From contig CAVEAL010000001.1 of the NCBI GenBank assembly GCA_963613665.1, positions 149,978-213,977 on the forward strand: 64,000 bases of DNA, in the 5' to 3' direction. This DNA comes from F23-B02 sp963613665. GTDB lineage: Bacteria > Bacillota > Clostridia > Oscillospirales > Oscillospiraceae. The notes beneath the pieces are model-generated. The model did no database searches and was not told the origin of the DNA. It was given only the letters and a program-made list of their open reading frames with translations. Within the stretch, counting starts at the first letter, position 1, and every line of letters starts with the position of its first letter. Made by a program: the position numbers and the translations under genes. This document shows positions 17,672 through 25,248 of the stretch, piece after piece.

Positions 17672-18133
17672 ATGCTTGACGCTATCCTGAAAACCCTTGT
17701 TACGGCTATGCTGCCGATACTTGAGATACGCGGCGCGATACCGGTCGGCGTTGCCGCCGGCATGGATCCGTGGACGGCCTTTGCCGTGGGGCTTGTGGGC
17801 AATATGCTGCCCGTGCCCTTTCTCATACTGCTGACGCGAAAAATCATTGACTGGATGAAAAAGCACCATATCCTCGACTCGGTCACGAACTTTGTCGAAA
17901 ACAGAGGCAAGGAAAAGGCGCAGACCGTTCAGGCGTACAGCTTCTGGGGGCTTTTTGTTCTCGTTGCGATACCCCTGCCCGGAACGGGAGCGTGGACGGG
18001 TGCGCTCGTTGCCTCGCTTCTGGATATGCGCCTTAAAAGGGCGCTGCCCTCCATCGGCATGGGCGTCGCCGTTGCGGGGCTTATAGTTCTGGCGCTTACA
18101 TACGGTGTCATCCACATCGGAACGATCGTTTGA
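17672..18133 (+). CDS. small multi-drug export family membrane protein (COG2426)
   Basis: A 153-residue membrane protein of the Sm_multidrug_ex family. It has about four hydrophobic segments and the family signature ILEIRGAIPVG near the N-terminus and PLPGTGAWTG in the second half. Despite the family name, transport of drugs is not established. GGAG is about eight bases before the ATG. It is the last gene of the recJ-relA unit; the downstream stop signal is the hairpin at 18172-18197. Confidence 0.8.
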   Translation: MLDAILKTLVTAMLPILEIRGAIPVGVAAGMDPWTAFAVGLVGNMLPVPFLILLTRKIIDWMKKHHILDSVTNFVENRGKEKAQTVQAYSFWGLFVLVAIPLPGTGAWTGALVASLLDMRLKRALPSIGMGVAVAGLIVLALTYGVIHIGTIV

Positions 18134-18171
18134 TCGTTTGATTTTAATAATGTTGTATATTGTATAAAAAT

Positions 18172-18197
18172 AACCACCTGCCGTTCGGCAGGTGGTT
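18172..18197 (+). terminator. terminator hairpin, left copy flanking the repeat element
   Basis: AACCACCTGCC-GTTC-GGCAGGTGGTT, an 11-bp perfect stem 38 bases after the exporter stop. The expected T-run is missing because CAG and repeat element copy 1 follow immediately. An identical 26-base hairpin is on the other side at 18406-18431. Confidence 0.8.
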
Positions 18198-18405
18198 CAG
18201 TTTGTCAAAAAAGTCCCTCGCGGGACTTTTTTGACTGCACTTTTCCGCCGAGCATTTTGAAAGTATTCAAAATGCTTTTACCGAAATCCTTGAAATTTCA
18301 AGGATTTCGACGGCGGTTTATCTAACTCGAGGCGGGTCTTGCCCCCTCGAGCTCCCCCGCTGCGCGGTCATCTTCACGCAGCAGCATAGGTTTTTTGACA
18401 GTCTG
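18198..18405. repeat. structured dispersed repeat, copy 1
   Basis: About 208 bases with no reading frame, almost identical in copy 3 and clearly homologous in copy 2. The ends are imperfect inverted repeats: CAGTTTGTCAAAAAA at the left, TTTTTTGACAGTCTG at the right. Inside are AAAAAAGTCCC-TCGC-GGGACTTTTTT (18207-18232), a GCATTTTGAA / TTCAAAATGC hairpin, the palindrome GAAATCCTTG...CAAGGATTTC, CCGCCG...CGGCGG enclosing both, CTCGAG...CTCGAG (18326-18351), and a GCTGCG / CGCAGC hairpin. It sits between the 3' ends of two convergent genes. Confidence 0.85.
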
Positions 18406-18431
18406 AACCACCTGCCGTTCGGCAGGTGGTT
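18406..18431 (-). terminator. terminator hairpin, right copy flanking the repeat element
   Basis: Identical to the hairpin at 18172-18197. It follows the larA-like gene on the minus strand, again with the repeat element in place of a proper T-run. Confidence 0.8.
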
Positions 18432-18449
18432 TGCATATATGAGAGGCTG

Positions 18450-19748
18450 TCAGAAAAGGTTGCCCTCTTCGTCGAAAGACCAACCGTAGGGCTCGGAGGT
18501 GACCTCCATGTCGTCGTGCTTTGCGATCTCGTCGAGCAGGCTTACGGAGCACTCGATGTCCTCGAGCATGAGGGTGTTCTTTATCCTGACGATCTTCGCG
18601 TTGTTCGGGTCGCGCAGGAAGGCGTGCGCGGCAGCCATCTTTATCGCATCCTCGTCGCTGTTGCCGTACAGGGGCATTGCGCCCATCTTGAAGCTCTTTG
18701 CGGTGATGATGTTCGTGTAGAAATCGGCGAAGTTTATCTTGTTGACAAGGCGGTAGCTGACTATATCGGCTACACCAACTCCGACTGCATTTCCGTGAGA
18801 CTTTGCGGTGACGTCGAGAACGACTATCTTTTCAATATCCGGAGTTATCTCCCTGAAAAGAACGTTCTGGCCGAAGCGCTCTGTCCTGCCGGTGACGTTG
18901 GGGTCCATACCGGCGCCGGAGATCTCCTTGCCGATCTCGTCGATAACAAGAACGTCAATCCTGGGAAGCTTCAGGCGGGGCATGATCTCCTTTGCATAGG
19001 CCTGGAGTGCGGCATCGCGCTCGAAGAACTTGTCCGTGGGGATGACCTCGATCCGGCAGATGTTGTCCGTGGGGCTCTGGACCACGCCGACGGAGAACAC
19101 GACGTTGACGTGCTTTAAAAACTCCTCACATACGCGCACAAGGTTGGGTCCGAAATCGTCATAGCCCCAGGAGTGGAACGCCGCTGCGCCCTGATGCTTG
19201 CCGACGCCGATGCATATCATCTTGAGCAGGCCGGACTCGTGTTTGTACTTGAAATGAGTGTGCGGCTTGATCTTGTTGAAAATAACGATGCCGTCGGCCT
19301 CGTAGGCGTATTTGTCGCAGTATACGGGCAGACCGTCGTCAAGAGTCGCAACGGTCACGACCTCCATGGTCGAGAGCACGGGAACGCCCAGATATTCCTC
19401 GCAGATGCCGAACTGCGCAAGATGCGCCTTCTGCCCATCCGCGCTCGCACCGGCGTGGCTGCCCATGGCCGGGAATACGAAGGGCTCCGCGCCCCAGGCC
19501 TTGAGCTGATCGCACATCAGCTTGACCTGCTCTTTGTAGAAGGGCATGCCGCGGCTTCCGGCGGTTATGCCGATGCGCTTGCCTTTAAGTCCGGCAACGG
19601 TCGCATCGTCAAGGGTGAGCAGCTGCTCCTGCAGGGTCTTTATAGGATCCTCAAGGTCTATATCGGGATACGACTGATGGACCTTTACCATCTGCGGAAG
19701 CTCAATGCCGTCAATAAGAGACTTTTTATCGAGTTTGGGAAACTGCAT
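18450..19748 (-). CDS. LarA-family (lactate racemase-like, DUF2088) protein
   Basis: A 432-residue homologue of the nickel-pincer lactate racemase LarA. Against LarA the DHTRP segment is replaced by GSRGM, keeping the arginine, and the nickel-pincer lysine region aligns as HTHFKYKHESGLLK. The family also includes racemases and epimerases for malate and other 2-hydroxy acids, so the substrate is open. It follows a lactate-permease-like transporter in one unit, which favours a 2-hydroxy-acid. The cofactor genes larB, larC and larE are not in the window. Confidence 0.78.
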   Translation of the reverse strand: MQFPKLDKKSLIDGIELPQMVKVHQSYPDIDLEDPIKTLQEQLLTLDDATVAGLKGKRIGITAGSRGMPFYKEQVKLMCDQLKAWGAEPFVFPAMGSHAGASADGQKAHLAQFGICEEYLGVPVLSTMEVVTVATLDDGLPVYCDKYAYEADGIVIFNKIKPHTHFKYKHESGLLKMICIGVGKHQGAAAFHSWGYDDFGPNLVRVCEEFLKHVNVVFSVGVVQSPTDNICRIEVIPTDKFFERDAALQAYAKEIMPRLKLPRIDVLVIDEIGKEISGAGMDPNVTGRTERFGQNVLFREITPDIEKIVVLDVTAKSHGNAVGVGVADIVSYRLVNKINFADFYTNIITAKSFKMGAMPLYGNSDEDAIKMAAAHAFLRDPNNAKIVRIKNTLMLEDIECSVSLLDEIAKHDDMEVTSEPYGWSFDEEGNLF

Positions 19749-19778
19749 TTGTCATTACCTCCAATAAAAATTTTCGTT

Positions 19779-19809
19779 GTACAGGTACGGTCCGTGACCG
19801 TACCTGTAC
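19779..19809 (-). terminator. hairpin between lctP-like and larA-like genes
   Basis: GTACAGGTACGGT and ACCGTACCTGTAC form a 13-bp perfect stem. On the minus strand it is followed by AACGAAAATTTTT, so it could partly terminate transcription or protect the 3' end of the transporter message. Confidence 0.6.
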
Positions 19810-19831
19810 TGCGCCTGAATGATTTGATCTA

Positions 19832-21598
19832 TCAGCCCATGGAGCTGAGCAGGTGAACGGTGTTGACGTCAACATTGGGCAGAAGGACGTAGACGTAGAG
19901 CGTACCGATGACCATGTAGAGCGCGCAGCAGATCAGGAACATTAGAGCAACGCGCTTCATGACCTTGCTCTCCTCGCCCATCAGGCCGACGGTCGCGCAG
20001 GCCGCGGTGACGTTGTTGGGGCAGATCATGTTGCCGAGCGAGCCGCCGCCGTTGTTGCAGGCGAAGGTCATGATGGTGTTGATGCCGAGGTTCTCGGAAG
20101 CAACGATGTGCATGTGGGCAAACAGCTGGTTCGAGCCGAGGTTCGTGCCGGTGATGAATGCGCCGATTGCGCCGATGAGAACGGCGGCTGCCGGGTAGAG
20201 AGGACCTGCGGCATTGGAGATATCAAGCGCGAGGCGGATGATCATGGAGATCGACTCGCCGTCGGCAGTGACCATATAGGGGATCTTCATGATGTTCGCA
20301 ACAGAGTAGAGGGCCGCCATTATGACGAAAACGGCGATGACCTTCTTAAATGAGCGCTTTACGCTCTCCCAGTAGGTGCCGAAGCCGTATTTGAGTGTCA
20401 GAACGCTGAGAATGGATACGATGAAGAGCAGGCAATCGATCCAGCCGTTGTAGGTCAGAAGTCCGACGAAGTAGCTCCAGTAGTTGCCGTATGCTGCGCC
20501 CGTGCTTTCGTTTACGATGTCGCAGGGGATGTACTTGCAGCCGGTGAGAATGCTGGGGAAGAGGACCATGATGAAGAGGTAAGGCGACAGCGCACGGACG
20601 ATGCTGTACTTTTCCTTGCCTTCGTGCTTGGGAACCTCGTTTACGAACTCTTCGGGAGTTTCGATCTTTATAAGCTTGGTACCGAGAATGGCGAGGATGA
20701 TGCCGATAAGGCCGGTTCCGATATCGGTGACGACACCGCCGATGTAGTTGGACAGCAGGAACATTACCAGGCCGCCGAGAACACCGCTGTAGAGAGCGTA
20801 GGCTGTAATGCCCTTGCCCTTGAAGCCCTTCTTGCCGTAGGCAAACGCGATGATGAGGAAGGGCATTACGAGGATGCCGATCATATGGAAGAGGCCGGCT
20901 GCCGCGAAGTTGAGGTCCGCGGTGGAAACGCCTGCGGTGACGAGATCCTGGCCGCCGCTCATGGTGGTGAGGCCGGAGCCGCCGAAGGAGGTGCACACGC
21001 CGTCGGCCATCAGCGCAACGACGACCGCGAGAACGGGATTGAAGCCGAGGCCGACCATGAAGGGAGCCGCGATGGCTGCGGGAGTGCCCGCACCGGCTGC
21101 ACCTTCCATGAAGATGGGGACGAACAGGCCGACTATGATGAGCTGAACGCGGCGGTCGGAGGAAATGACGGCAAGCGCACGCTTGACGACATCCATTGCA
21201 CCGGAGGTCTGCATCATGTCAAGGATGAGGAACGAGAAGAATATAAGTCCCACGATGAATATGGCGCTCTGTATGCCGGACCATGTCTGAGCCCAGATCT
21301 TAGAGCCCTCTTCTGCGAAGGTGAGGCTCGGATCCATGAAGTAGGTCAGCGACAGAAGAACCGCCAGCAGAAAGGCAAACGGCGCTACCTTCATACCGGG
21401 GAGGTCGAAACCGACCATGCCGATGAGAACGATGAGGATGGGCATGAATGCGAGGATAAAGGTTATGATCGGCATGATGTTGTTGCCGGGATCGCTTGCG
21501 GCGGTATTTCCGGTGAGGGTCATGATGAGCCCGAGCAGAAAGGTCGCCGCGGTCGTGAGGATAAATCCTGCGAACTGTTTAGAATGATTCTTTTCCAT
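19832..21598 (-). CDS. L-lactate permease family transporter
   Basis: A 588-residue membrane protein of the LctP family (TC 2.A.14), which imports lactate or glycolate with protons. It has about fourteen hydrophobic segments and family segments such as EGAAGAGTPAAIAAPFMVGLG and TGTNLGSNQLF. Its long first and last membrane blocks are of usual length. With the LarA-like enzyme downstream it probably brings in a 2-hydroxy acid for racemization. The start is followed upstream by a 600-base leader with a strong hairpin. Confidence 0.87.
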   Translation of the reverse strand: MEKNHSKQFAGFILTTAATFLLGLIMTLTGNTAASDPGNNIMPIITFILAFMPILIVLIGMVGFDLPGMKVAPFAFLLAVLLSLTYFMDPSLTFAEEGSKIWAQTWSGIQSAIFIVGLIFFSFLILDMMQTSGAMDVVKRALAVISSDRRVQLIIVGLFVPIFMEGAAGAGTPAAIAAPFMVGLGFNPVLAVVVALMADGVCTSFGGSGLTTMSGGQDLVTAGVSTADLNFAAAGLFHMIGILVMPFLIIAFAYGKKGFKGKGITAYALYSGVLGGLVMFLLSNYIGGVVTDIGTGLIGIILAILGTKLIKIETPEEFVNEVPKHEGKEKYSIVRALSPYLFIMVLFPSILTGCKYIPCDIVNESTGAAYGNYWSYFVGLLTYNGWIDCLLFIVSILSVLTLKYGFGTYWESVKRSFKKVIAVFVIMAALYSVANIMKIPYMVTADGESISMIIRLALDISNAAGPLYPAAAVLIGAIGAFITGTNLGSNQLFAHMHIVASENLGINTIMTFACNNGGGSLGNMICPNNVTAACATVGLMGEESKVMKRVALMFLICCALYMVIGTLYVYVLLPNVDVNTVHLLSSMG

Positions 21599-22177
21599 TT
21601 CTAAGTCTCCTTTGCTATATCTTTTTTCTATCTCGATTATGGAAAGCCTGATTATGATAATGCGCCCGATATGGCTGCTATAATGCTGCGGATATGATTG
21701 CTAAATAACAAACAAAGAGCTCTGCGGCCGACAGGAATATGCATAAACAATTCCTTGGTCGCAGAGCTCTTTAGAGAAAAGGACTGACTTAATAAAGCTG
21801 GGTCGGATATATTATTATGAATTCTTTTGGATAGTATATGAATTCCTTTCAATTGCAAATTCTTGCCGTGATGCGACAAGGAATCTATGCCTTGATTTAT
21901 GCTATATGCCGCTATAATAATCGCCTCTGAAAAATGCGTCAATAATTGTGCGGAAAGAAAAAACGAGCAGAATATAAAAGGCTGCCTGGCAAAAAACCGA
22001 TTAAAAATTTGCGCAAAACGGCTTTTTGAGTGCAAAAAATCACCTGAAAAGCTCATTGAAAACGGTAAATTTTGCCCGTAAATCAATGATTTAAAGGCGT
22101 TTTTTTACAAAGAAATTTTCAGGTAAAAAATAGGGCTTTTCTGTGCGCACAAATGAGAAACAAGGTGTTCGCATAGT
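21599..22177. other. long upstream leader of the lctP-like operon
   Basis: AT-rich and non-coding; an open frame on the minus strand here has no family-like sequence and is not called. It must hold the operon promoter. Notable are the large hairpin at 21714-21772 and a repeated ATGAATTC at about 21817 and 21839. Confidence 0.5.
21714..21772 (-). promoter_or_regulatory. large leader hairpin, possible attenuator
   Basis: AAAGAGCTCTGCG and CGCAGAGCTCTTT pair perfectly over 13 bases, with a second inner stem (AGGAAT / ATTCCT). On the minus strand it is followed by GTTTGTTATTT, terminator-like, about 115 bases before the lctP-like start. I recognise no riboswitch aptamer next to it. Confidence 0.55.
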
Positions 22178-22178
22178 A

Positions 22179-22210
22179 AAACAGCAAGGCCGAAAGCGGC
22201 CTTGCTGTTT
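22179..22210 (-). terminator. terminator after the flavin-binding protein gene
   Basis: AAACAGCAAGGCCG pairs with CGGCCTTGCTGTTT; TTTTACT follows on the minus strand. Confidence 0.85.
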
Positions 22211-22223
22211 AAAAATTGTCAGT

Positions 22224-22688
22224 TTATTTGAACCTCTGCTTGGCGGAAAATTCGCGCACGACGATCTTTTCCACGCAGGTCGCGTTTATAACGGCCTCCG
22301 TGCAGCCGAGCTTACCGAAGCCGCAGTGTGCGCAAAGAAGCCCGAGCCCTTTGACCGCCTCCTCGCCGCTGACCTCGCTTATTTCGCCGCAGCCTATGAA
22401 GCTTTTGTAGTCTGCCGTCTGGGCGCCGCCCTCGAGCTCGACAAAGCCGATGCACAGATCCGCCTCGACGCAGACGCGGGAGTTTTTCGCGGCAAGCTCA
22501 TGGCGGCGGCCAAGCTTCGCGCCGTGAACGTAGAAGGTAAACACACCGTTTTCGGCCTCGTAGCCGAAGGAAAGCGGCACTATATAGGCCTCATTGCCGT
22601 CAACAAAGCCGAGACGCACGGTGTCGCACTTTTCGATAAGCGCCTTTATCTCGTCAAAGTCGGTTATCGCGCGGTTGATTTTTCTCAT
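22224..22688 (-). CDS. pyridoxamine 5'-phosphate oxidase-fold (NimA-like) protein
   Basis: A 154-residue flavin-binding split-barrel protein. The N-terminal MRKINRAITDFDEI and the CDTVRLGFVDGNEAYIVPLSFGYE segment match the NimA/5-nitroimidazole-resistance and general flavin-reductase-like branch, which often binds FMN, F420 or heme. The actual reaction is unknown. Its ATG overlaps the stop of the upstream glucosidase by one base (TGATG), so the two are translated together, though no metabolic link is obvious. Confidence 0.8.
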   Translation of the reverse strand: MRKINRAITDFDEIKALIEKCDTVRLGFVDGNEAYIVPLSFGYEAENGVFTFYVHGAKLGRRHELAAKNSRVCVEADLCIGFVELEGGAQTADYKSFIGCGEISEVSGEEAVKGLGLLCAHCGFGKLGCTEAVINATCVEKIVVREFSAKQRFK

Positions 22689-24358
22689 CAAAATAAATAC
22701 ACCCTCATTTCATACGGCCTTGTGGTGAAGCCGTTGGATATTACAAAGTTGCAGTCATAGTTGCCGAACACCTGCTTGGACTCGTCGAGAACGATGCCCT
22801 CGGGCGCGTCAAAGCGCACGCACTTTTCCGAGTACGAGCAGATGACCAGCAGCTTTTTCCCCGCAAGGTTTCGTTCGTAGACGTAGAGCTCTTTGCTTTT
22901 CGGCAGATGCTCTGCATAGTCGCCGTATATGACGATGGGGTTATCGCGCCTGAATTGCAGGGCATCGCGGTAGAAATTCAAAAGGCTGTTCGGATCGTCA
23001 AGCTGGCTTTCGACATTTATCTCCTTATAGTTGCCGTTTACGGCGAACCACGGCCGGCCGCTCGTAAAGCCGGCATTGGGCGCGTCAGACCACTGCATGC
23101 AGGTGCGTGCGTTATCGCGCGAGGCCTTCTGCGCAAGCTTCAGGACACGCTCCTTTGAAAGACCGAGCGAGCGCGCTATGCGAGCGTTGTTTTTGACCAT
23201 GATGTCTTTATACTCGTCAAGCGATCCGAGCGGCGTGTTGACCATGCCGATCTCCTGCCCCTGATACACAAAGGGCGTGCCGCGCTGGAACAGATAGCTT
23301 GCCGCGATGCTCTTGCCGCTTTCAACGCGGTATTTTTCGCTGCCGTAGCGGCTTATGATGCGCGGATGATCGTGGTTTTCCATATACAGAGCGTTCCAGC
23401 CCTTGCCGTACATCTGCGTCTGCCATTTCGTGAAGGCTTTTTTGAGCTTCACAAGGTCGAAGGGGCGCTGAATAAAGTCGGTAATGAAGCAATCGGCCTC
23501 CATGTGGGCGAAGTTTATCATCATGTCCAGCACCTTGTCCCTGCCCTCGCGCACATAGCGCAGTGCCACCTCGGGCTCCATGCGCGGCCCCTCGCCGACG
23601 GTGAAGCAGTCGTAGAAATCCAGAACGTCGCGTTTGAATTCGGCGAGGTAATCATGAACCTTAGGCAGATCGGTGTAATACTGCATGCCCGTCGCGGCCG
23701 GGAGTTTTACCTTTGCGCCCGGCAGACCGTCGGCCTTGGCAATGTAGGTTATGACGTCCTCGCGGAAGCCGTCAACGCCCATGTCCAGCCAGAAACGCAT
23801 GATGTCCTTGACCTCCTCGCGCACCCTGGGGTTTGCCATGTTGAGGTCGGGCTGCTTTTTTGAGAATATGTGCATGTACCACTCGCCGGTCTTTTCGTCA
23901 TACTCCCATGCTCTGCCCTCGAACAGGCTGTCCCAGTTGTTCGGCGGGCGCTTTTTGCCCTTGCCGGGACGCCAGTAGTAATAGTCACGGTAGGGATTGT
24001 CCCTGCTTTTGCGGCTTTCCCTGAACCATTCGTGCTCATCCGAGGTGTGGTTTATGACAAGGTCCATAAAAACGCGCAGACCGCGCTCGTGCGCAGCGTC
24101 GAGCACCTGTCTGAACACGTCCAGATCGCCGAAGTCGGGGTGGATGCTTTTATAGTCGGATATATCGTAGCCGTAATCGGCGTTGGGGGAGGGGTAGAGC
24201 GGCGAGAACCATATGCCGTCAACGTTCAGCGAGGCGATGTAATCGAGCTTTGACAGCACGCCCCAGAGGTCGCCTATGCCGTCGCCGTTGCCGTCGCAGA
24301 AGCTGCGGCACCATATCTGATACACCGCCATTTCCTTATACCAGCATTTCTTTTCCAT
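22688..24358 (-). CDS. GH13 alpha-glucosidase (oligo-1,6-glucosidase type)
   Basis: A 556-residue cytoplasmic glycoside hydrolase that cuts alpha-linked glucose oligosaccharides. The TIM-barrel motifs are present: DLVINHTSDEH, the nucleophile D201 in GFREDVI, the general acid E256 in TVGEG and the third acid D330 in MENHD. The region EWYMHIFSKKQPDLN is typical of GH13 subfamilies 29/31, covering oligo-1,6-glucosidase and trehalose-6-phosphate hydrolase. No PTS or sugar ABC transporter is adjacent. It has its own promoter. Confidence 0.9.
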   Translation of the reverse strand: MEKKCWYKEMAVYQIWCRSFCDGNGDGIGDLWGVLSKLDYIASLNVDGIWFSPLYPSPNADYGYDISDYKSIHPDFGDLDVFRQVLDAAHERGLRVFMDLVINHTSDEHEWFRESRKSRDNPYRDYYYWRPGKGKKRPPNNWDSLFEGRAWEYDEKTGEWYMHIFSKKQPDLNMANPRVREEVKDIMRFWLDMGVDGFREDVITYIAKADGLPGAKVKLPAATGMQYYTDLPKVHDYLAEFKRDVLDFYDCFTVGEGPRMEPEVALRYVREGRDKVLDMMINFAHMEADCFITDFIQRPFDLVKLKKAFTKWQTQMYGKGWNALYMENHDHPRIISRYGSEKYRVESGKSIAASYLFQRGTPFVYQGQEIGMVNTPLGSLDEYKDIMVKNNARIARSLGLSKERVLKLAQKASRDNARTCMQWSDAPNAGFTSGRPWFAVNGNYKEINVESQLDDPNSLLNFYRDALQFRRDNPIVIYGDYAEHLPKSKELYVYERNLAGKKLLVICSYSEKCVRFDAPEGIVLDESKQVFGNYDCNFVISNGFTTRPYEMRVYLF

Positions 24359-24392
24359 AGCATTTCTCCCGTCAGATCAAATATTGAAAATA

Positions 24393-24421
24393 ATTTTATC
24401 ACATCGCCATTGAGCTTGCAA
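24393..24421 (-). promoter_or_regulatory. promoter of the GH13 gene
   Basis: On the minus strand TTGCAA (24416-24421) and TAAAAT (24393-24398) are 17 bases apart. Confidence 0.6.
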
Positions 24422-24468
24422 TCGAATAATTTTTTGCCGCCGCGCGGGGAACGATAATTGATACAGTA

Positions 24469-24497
24469 TTGACAAGGCGGCGCGCATATTGTACTAT
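24469..24497 (+). promoter_or_regulatory. promoter of the ECF transporter-coaX unit
   Basis: TTGACA at 24469-24474, a 17-base spacer and TACTAT at 24492-24497. The transcript leader would be about 125 bases. Confidence 0.8.
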
Positions 24498-24503
24498 TTA
24501 TGC

Positions 24504-24618
24504 GAAATAAGCCGACGGTAAACGTGAAGCTCCCGACAGCAAAAAAGCAGCCGGGAGCCGGATAGATGCCGCCCGCTTATAAAAAACAGCGCCGCACCCG
24601 ATACGCTCGGGGCGACAG
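24504..24618 (+). promoter_or_regulatory. structured 5' leader, class not recognised
   Basis: The leader holds GCTCCCG...CGGGAGC (24529-24535 with 24552-24558) around an A-rich loop, and a CCCGA...TCGGG stem just before the AGGAGG ribosome site. It does not match the THF, ZTP or FMN consensus as I know them. It may be a simple mRNA structure or a vitamin-responsive element. Confidence 0.35.
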
Positions 24619-24630
24619 CAGGAGGTAAAA

Positions 24631-25227
24631 ATGAATAACGGCAAACACATGGGAAGTACCCGGCGCATGACGGGACTTGCGATCTTCACCGCGATAATCG
24701 TGGTGCTTCAGGTACTGTGCACATTTGTGCGCTTCGGCCCGTTCTCGATAACGCTGGCGCTTGCGCCGATAATAATCGGAACGGCTATCTACGGCAAGGG
24801 CGCGGGAGCGTATCTGGGCGGAGTGTTCGGACTTGTCGTGCTTGTGACCGGACTTCTGGGCTGGGACGGCGGCACGGTGATGCTCCTTATGGGCATAAAC
24901 CCCATCGGATGCATACTCATCTGCATCGTCAAGGGCGCAGCGGCCGGCTTTGCTGCGGGCGCGTGCTACGAGGCGATCGCAAGGAAGAATGACAAGACGG
25001 CGGTTCTGGTGTCCGGCATAGTTTGCCCCATTGTAAATACCGGATTGTTCATCGTGGGCATGCTGGTATTTTTCTTAGATACCCTGAACGGCTGGGCTGG
25101 CGGTCAGAACATGCTTTTGTACATTATCATTGGTCTGACGGGCGTGAACTTCCTCGTGGAGCTCGGCGTCAACGTGCTGCTTGCTGCCGGAATTGAGCGC
25201 ATCATCCGCGCAGGCAAACAGATGTAG
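24631..25227 (+). CDS. ECF transporter S component, probably for pantothenate
   Basis: A 198-residue substrate-binding membrane subunit of an ECF vitamin transporter, with about six hydrophobic segments and no ATPase. The sequence fits the general S-component fold (VRFGPFSITLALAPIIIG, GAYLGGVFGLVVL). The proposal that it takes up pantothenate rests mainly on the adjacent pantothenate kinase gene coaX 21 bases downstream. Other vitamins are possible. AGGAGG lies close before the ATG. Confidence 0.78.
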   Translation: MNNGKHMGSTRRMTGLAIFTAIIVVLQVLCTFVRFGPFSITLALAPIIIGTAIYGKGAGAYLGGVFGLVVLVTGLLGWDGGTVMLLMGINPIGCILICIVKGAAAGFAAGACYEAIARKNDKTAVLVSGIVCPIVNTGLFIVGMLVFFLDTLNGWAGGQNMLLYIIIGLTGVNFLVELGVNVLLAAGIERIIRAGKQM

Positions 25228-25248
25228 TGAAAAAGAGGTAAAGGTTTT

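Noticed and set aside
18198..18405. Insertion sequence with transposase
   Set aside because: The repeat is too short and has no reading frame in any copy.
21652..22086. 144-residue minus-strand frame in the lctP leader
   Set aside because: Low-complexity, no ribosome site and no resemblance to a protein family.
24504..24630. THF or ZTP riboswitch before the ECF gene
   Set aside because: The conserved blocks of those classes are not present in the right order.
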